Source of the DNA: Aurantimonas coralicida_A
GTDB taxonomy: Bacteria > Pseudomonadota > Alphaproteobacteria > Rhizobiales > Rhizobiaceae
Reading direction: 5' to 3'
Assembly: GCF_036016755.1 (NCBI RefSeq)
Contig: NZ_JAYXIH010000003.1
Span: 128,228 to 192,227 of the forward strand
DNA length: 64,000 nt
Shown: positions 60,652-64,000 of the stretch, piece by piece
Position numbering within the stretch: the first letter of the stretch is position 1
Layout of the letters: every line of letters begins with the position of its first letter
Position numbers and translations under genes: made by a program
The notes under the pieces: model-generated
Seen by the model: the letters and a program-made list of their open reading frames with translations, nothing else
Databases searched by the model: none
What the model was told of the DNA's origin: nothing

Positions 60652-62021
60652 GCCGTCTCTCGCAGGTTCGGGACGAGTCGCGGTTCGCTGGCCTCGGGTG
60701 GCCGCGAAATCGCTTCGAGAAGCGGCGTCACCGAGGCGGCCTCGTCGAGATTGGCCACCAGATCCTCGACCGCGCCGACACGCTCGCCGAGGCCCGAAAC
60801 CGCCATCAGGGCGTGGAATTTCTCGGCAATCTCGCCATCGCTCAAAGGCGTGTCGGCATCGCCGCGAGCGGACGCCGGCCCGGAGCGCACGATCGAGCCG
60901 TCCTCCATGTGAAGCTCGATCCGCGCCCAGCGCTCAGCGGGAAACCTGGCATTGAACGCCGGGTCTTCGACGAGCCGAACGGCCTCGGACAGACGCAGAA
61001 TCTCCGGATCCCGAAGCGCCGGACCGGAGATTTCCGCAGGTCCGACGTCGCCCTTGACAAGGGCCGCCGCGATCGAAAAGGCGAGACTATACTGCGCTTC
61101 CTCTGTAGTGGCGGGACGCGCCTTTGCGAGCCGCGAGGCCTCGTGAAACGTGTGGACGGTGATGCCTGTGATCCGCTCGCCCGCGGCATTGGTGGCGGCC
61201 AGCGCCTGAAGCCCGGCTTCGATCGCCGGCTGGGCCCAACGACAGACCGGATAAGGCTTGAAATAGCATTCGAGGATGCGCCAGCGGCTTCCAAGATCGT
61301 CCCATATATCGGCGACTTCCTCGGCTTCGGCCGTCAGCGCTGGCGCGCCGGTGAAGCCGTCGCGGGCGAGATAGGCGGCGCTGACGCCCGCCATCGCGCC
61401 CCAGCCCGATCCGTCCTTGACCATCGTCGGATGGTCGATGCAGCGCATCATCTGACTGCGCGGTCCGTGATATTCGGCGATGCCCATCGCCTCGCGCATC
61501 CGCGTCCGGCCCAGCCCGAGGACACGGCCGCACAACGCGGCGGCGGCAACTGCCACCCAGGCACCGGACGTGTGATAGTCGGCCGCCGTGCGATGCAGCG
61601 CGATGCCAGCGCGAATGGCGATCTCGTAGCCTAGCGCAATCAGAGTCAGGAATTCGGCGCCGGTAACACCGCCTTCGGCCTCGGCGACGGCGGCGATCGC
61701 CGGGAACAGGCCGCAGCCGGCATGACCCTTGGTCAGCGGATGGCCGTCATGGGCATCGAAGGCATCGATGGTCATCGCATTGGCGAGGGCCGCGCCGGCA
61801 GGGCTGACGCTTCGGCCGTCGAAGAACAGCGACGCGCCGACCTCGCCCGCTGCGAACTGGCTCCGCGCATGGCCGCGCGCGATCCTCGAAAGCTCAGTGG
61901 CCGAGCCCGCTGCGGCGACACCGACGAGGTCGAGCAGGCATCGCCGCACCTGCACCGCGACGGCATCGGGAATGTCTCGGCGCCGCGTCGACGCCACGAA
62001 GTCGATGGCCGAAGAATCCAT
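60648..62021 (-). CDS. MmgE/PrpD family protein
   Basis: 457 residues from the ATG at 62021. The fold is recognised by CLLDLVGVAAAGSATELSRIARG, ANAMTIDAFDAHDGHPLTKGHAGCGLFPA near 80, and YKPYPVCRW-like YFKPYPVCRWAQPAIEA near 253. The family includes 2-methylcitrate dehydratase (PrpD) and aconitate decarboxylase, but many members have unknown substrates and are found in catabolic clusters. It overlaps the MttB start and comes 178 bp after the GlxA-type regulator, so it is likely the first enzyme gene of the cluster. Confidence 0.9.
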   Translation of the reverse strand: MDSSAIDFVASTRRRDIPDAVAVQVRRCLLDLVGVAAAGSATELSRIARGHARSQFAAGEVGASLFFDGRSVSPAGAALANAMTIDAFDAHDGHPLTKGHAGCGLFPAIAAVAEAEGGVTGAEFLTLIALGYEIAIRAGIALHRTAADYHTSGAWVAVAAAALCGRVLGLGRTRMREAMGIAEYHGPRSQMMRCIDHPTMVKDGSGWGAMAGVSAAYLARDGFTGAPALTAEAEEVADIWDDLGSRWRILECYFKPYPVCRWAQPAIEAGLQALAATNAAGERITGITVHTFHEASRLAKARPATTEEAQYSLAFSIAAALVKGDVGPAEISGPALRDPEILRLSEAVRLVEDPAFNARFPAERWARIELHMEDGSIVRSGPASARGDADTPLSDGEIAEKFHALMAVSGLGERVGAVEDLVANLDEAASVTPLLEAISRPPEASEPRLVPNLRETA

Positions 62022-62199
62022 GCCTCTGCGCTCCTCTCAGTGCGCGATTTCGACGGAACCGGGTTGGAGGCACGTCGGGCGCGTCGGTCCCGAACGGTCT
62101 GTCGAGAGAACGACATCTTCGAGAGTTGAGGACGTTCGGGCTATCGCAAATCCGACACCTTGATAGGGCGATACGTCCGGCGCGCCACAAGCCTGGTCT

Positions 62200-63159
62200 T
62201 CAATCAAACCGAGAATTACGCCGGGAGGCATTCGGCGCCTTGCCGAAATGGCTGCGATAGGCGGCGCTGAACTGCGAATGGCCGGCGAACCCGGTCATCT
62301 GGGCAATCTCGATCAGAGGAAGATTGGTGTGGATCAAGAGCTCGTGGGCCTTTTCCAACCGCCGCGCCCTGTAGAAATGCAGCGGCGAGCAGCCGAGCCA
62401 GGCCTTGAAAAGCCGCTCGAGCTGCCGCGGTGGCGTTTCGGAAAGGGTGGTGATGGCACCGATCGACAAGGGCTCTTCGATGTTCGCCAGCATCAGCGTG
62501 ACGACCTTTTGCAGCGAGGGCGGCAACGTGACGAGACGATCGAGGGCGCCGGAGCGCTGGGCCTCGGACGGTTCCCTGATGCGGTCGATCTGGAACTGGT
62601 TGCCGACGGCCCGCGCAAGACTCCCCCCATGTGTCTCGGTAATCCGGTGCAGCATCATGTCGGCGCTCGCAAGCCCCCCTGAGGAGGTATAAAGATCCTT
62701 GTCGAAGACGAAGAGCGCGTTCTCGGCGCGGATCGCGGGGAATTCCTGCTGGAACGCGGGCAGATACTCCCAATGGACGGTGCAGCGCGCATCCCGGATG
62801 ATGCCGGCGCGGGCCAGAATGAACGTTCCGCCCGAAATCGCACCGAGCTTGATGGTCTGCTGCCGCATGCGCTGGAGCGCGGCGTTGATTGCCGGCCGGC
62901 CGGCCGGGTCGGTGTCGGTGCCCGCGCAGGCGAAGAGATAGTCGAGCTTAGGGAACTCGCGGATAGAGCCGCAGGTCGAGACAGTCATGCCGTTGGAGGC
63001 ACGGACCTCGGCTCCGTCGAGGCTGAGATAGCACCAGGAATAAGCATCCCGACCGAGCTGACGGTTGGCGCTGCGCAGGGGCTCGATTGCCGCCGCAAGG
63101 CTCATCATCGAAAAATTCTCGACGAGAAAGAAACCGATCCGCTCCGGCTCTCCGCCCAT
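62200..63159 (-). CDS. GlxA family transcriptional regulator (DJ-1/PfpI plus AraC HTH)
   Basis: 319 residues from the ATG at 63159 (AGGA upstream). The N-terminal DJ-1/PfpI-like domain (about 1-190) has IGFFLVENFSMMSLAAAIEPLRSAN and ISGGTFILARAG with CTVHWEY, and the usual nucleophilic Cys is replaced by glycine/threonine, as in regulators rather than enzymes. The AraC-type double HTH (about 220-319) includes LIEIAQMTGFAGHSQFSAAYRSHFGKAPNASRR. Relatives such as GbdR and CdhR activate betaine and carnitine catabolism on binding the substrate or a breakdown product. It is the natural regulator for the downstream cluster. Confidence 0.92.
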   Translation of the reverse strand: MGGEPERIGFFLVENFSMMSLAAAIEPLRSANRQLGRDAYSWCYLSLDGAEVRASNGMTVSTCGSIREFPKLDYLFACAGTDTDPAGRPAINAALQRMRQQTIKLGAISGGTFILARAGIIRDARCTVHWEYLPAFQQEFPAIRAENALFVFDKDLYTSSGGLASADMMLHRITETHGGSLARAVGNQFQIDRIREPSEAQRSGALDRLVTLPPSLQKVVTLMLANIEEPLSIGAITTLSETPPRQLERLFKAWLGCSPLHFYRARRLEKAHELLIHTNLPLIEIAQMTGFAGHSQFSAAYRSHFGKAPNASRRNSRFD

Positions 63160-63181
63160 TTGCAATTCCTTTCGACAGCGG

Positions 63182-63212
63182 CATGGCTATCTTTCCGGAG
63201 AAGATAGCCATG
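63182..63212 (-). promoter_or_regulatory. 12-bp stem inverted repeat upstream of the GlxA-type gene
   Basis: CATGGCTATCTT and AAGATAGCCATG form a perfect 12-bp stem around TCCGGAG, 23 bp upstream of the regulator's ATG. It could be an operator, an attenuator in the leader RNA, or part of an insertion end. No T-tract follows. Confidence 0.4.
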
Positions 63213-63319
63213 GCCGCTTCGCGGCGGCAAGCCGCTCCTGCCGCTCCACCACAGACGGGCCGGGAGTTTGCCGTTTCGCAGGCCGCGTTCATTCCGCGCC
63301 AGAAATCGTCACTTCGCAG

Positions 63320-63727
63320 CAAGTCGCCAGCGGCTTGGGAAGATCGAAGGCATCGGCCCTGTCACGGCAACAGCCTCGATCGCCGCCGTGGGCGATAGAA
63401 ACTGCTTCAAGAACGGCCGTCAGTTCGCGGCCTAGCTTGGCCTGGTGCCGAAGCAGCGATCCAGTGGAGGGCGAGTCTGCCTGTTCGGCATCAGCAAACG
63501 TGGCGATCGGTAACTGCGTACACTGATGATTCATGGCACTCGCGCCGCTTTAAGCCGGGCTGGCCGGCAAGCAGGATCCGCGAAGCCTCTGGCTCGGCAA
63601 AATGCGGCAACGGCGGCACCCCAACGTCGCGGCCGTTGCGCTTGCCAACAAGAATGCGCGGATCGTGTAGGCTATATTCTCGGGCGACACAGCTTACGAG
63701 CCCGCGCGGTCGGTGAAGGCGGCCTGA
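63320..63727 (+). pseudogene. decayed IS110-family transposase, C-terminal part
   Basis: Translated, the segment gives RLGKIEGIGPVTATASIAAVGDRNCFKNGRQFAA, LGLVPKQRSSGGRVCLFGISKRGD, LRTLMIHGTRAALS and then, after a +1 frameshift, NVAAVALANKNARIV. This is the C-terminal Transposase_20 part of IS110 enzymes. It is inactivated three times by stop codons in place of conserved residues (TAG at 63433 for Trp, TAA at 63511 for Tyr, TAG at 63668 for Trp) and by the frameshift near 63556. The N-terminal DEDD catalytic part is not present. Confidence 0.8.
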
Positions 63728-63759
63728 GGCGAAGCGGACGCCGACACGATCCTCGCCTG

Positions 63760-63852
63760 CTGCCAGCATGGGTCAAGGATTACTGCGAAATCCACCCGCA
63801 CTCCGGCCTGAAGTTCCGATCGCCTCGGGAGTTCATCCGCCTCAGTGCCTAA
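63760..63852 (+). pseudogene. relic of an IS3-family transposase C-terminus
   Basis: The last 30 codons before the TAA read LPAWVKDYCEIHPHSGLKFRSPREFIRLSA, the typical end of IS3-family OrfB (I..YN..HPHSGL...SPREF). The catalytic DDE region is absent and the preceding bases belong to the IS110 relic, so only a tail remains. Confidence 0.7.
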
Positions 63853-63890
63853 TCCAACCGCCGACTGTCCGGCGAAACGGGGTGCACTCC

Positions 63891-63999
63891 AGGATGAGCG
63901 GCAGCGTCAATTACGATAAGCGCCTGCGGTCGAGGTCGAAGGTTTCCTAATTGTCGCGCGAGGTCAAGGTCAGGACTGCGCGTCAATTAGGATGAGCGG
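63891..63999. repeat. imperfect direct repeats, possible insertion-sequence end
   Basis: CGTCAATTACGATAAGCG at 63905-63922 recurs as CGTCAATTAGGATGAGCG at 63981-63998 (16 of 18 identical). AGGATGAGCGG occurs at 63891-63901 and again at 63989-63999. CCTAATTG (63946-63953) is the inverted form of CAATTAGG. Several short terminal repeats like these are a feature of IS21-family ends. The element itself would lie beyond the window edge. Confidence 0.4.
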
Positions 64000-64000
64000 T

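Noticed and set aside
1..64000. CRISPR array
   Set aside because: I found no regularly spaced short repeats with unique spacers; the repeats seen at the right end are two-copy IS-type motifs.

Overview
The window is high-GC, densely coded alphaproteobacterial DNA, most likely from the order Hyphomicrobiales (Rhizobiales). The evidence is a full-length PodJ-type polarity protein of about 1250 residues with Sel1 repeats and a peptidoglycan-binding end, the TIGR02186/TauE pair, a MerR-controlled beta-oxidation locus, an S24-type regulator beside a secreted thermonuclease, and FixK/FNR boxes. The genus cannot be fixed from sequence alone; no rRNA or intact tRNA is present.

Layout. 1-7.4 kb (core): a SulP transporter cut by the window edge, the PdeM phosphoesterase, DUF3429, a TIGR02186 protein with a TauE/SafE exporter, and PodJ. 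7.7-14.9 kb (beta-oxidation): a LiuR-like MerR regulator, an acyl-CoA dehydrogenase behind a LiuR-like palindrome, a small ribbon-helix-helix-like protein, a thiolase, an opposing EAL protein and a FadB/FadJ-type bifunctional enzyme. 15-23.7 kb (core): SH3 protein, L-serine dehydratase, YihY/BrkB, S24 regulator plus thermonuclease, a family 2 glycosyltransferase and a family 3 solute-binding protein. 23.8-30.1 kb (probable low-oxygen module): a small cytochrome c behind a perfect FNR/FixK box, a conserved unknown, a phosphoribosyltransferase, and universal stress protein, phosphoketolase and acetate kinase behind a second near-perfect box.

30.1-49.1 kb looks like an acquired surface-glycan island. 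It starts with an AT-rich orphan gene and an IS630 relic. It carries an OGT/SPINDLY-type transferase, a CDP-sugar pathway (rfbF, rfbG, an RmlC-like epimerase, a C-methyltransferase), glycosyltransferases, an SDR reductase, two FkbM methyltransferases and two radical SAM enzymes. It ends with a decayed tRNA-Arg(CCG), an AT-rich gap and a transposase relic.

49.1-63.2 kb is a one-direction catabolic cluster on the minus strand: a GlxA-type regulator, MmgE/PrpD, a non-pyrrolysine MttB-family methyltransferase, a dimethylglycine/sarcosine dehydrogenase-type oxidoreductase, a complete betaine-type ABC importer, a C-N hydrolase, an acyl-CoA dehydrogenase and an acyl-CoA synthetase. Together these suggest uptake, N-demethylation and CoA-dependent breakdown of a quaternary amine. 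The synthetase gene is broken by an 86-bp duplication with an N at the junction, which looks like an assembly error. 63.3-64 kb holds decayed IS110 and IS3 transposases and short terminal-type repeats.

The best candidates for an undescribed system are the quaternary-amine cluster, whose MttB homologue has no corrinoid partner nearby, and the radical SAM/FkbM/CDP-sugar glycan island.
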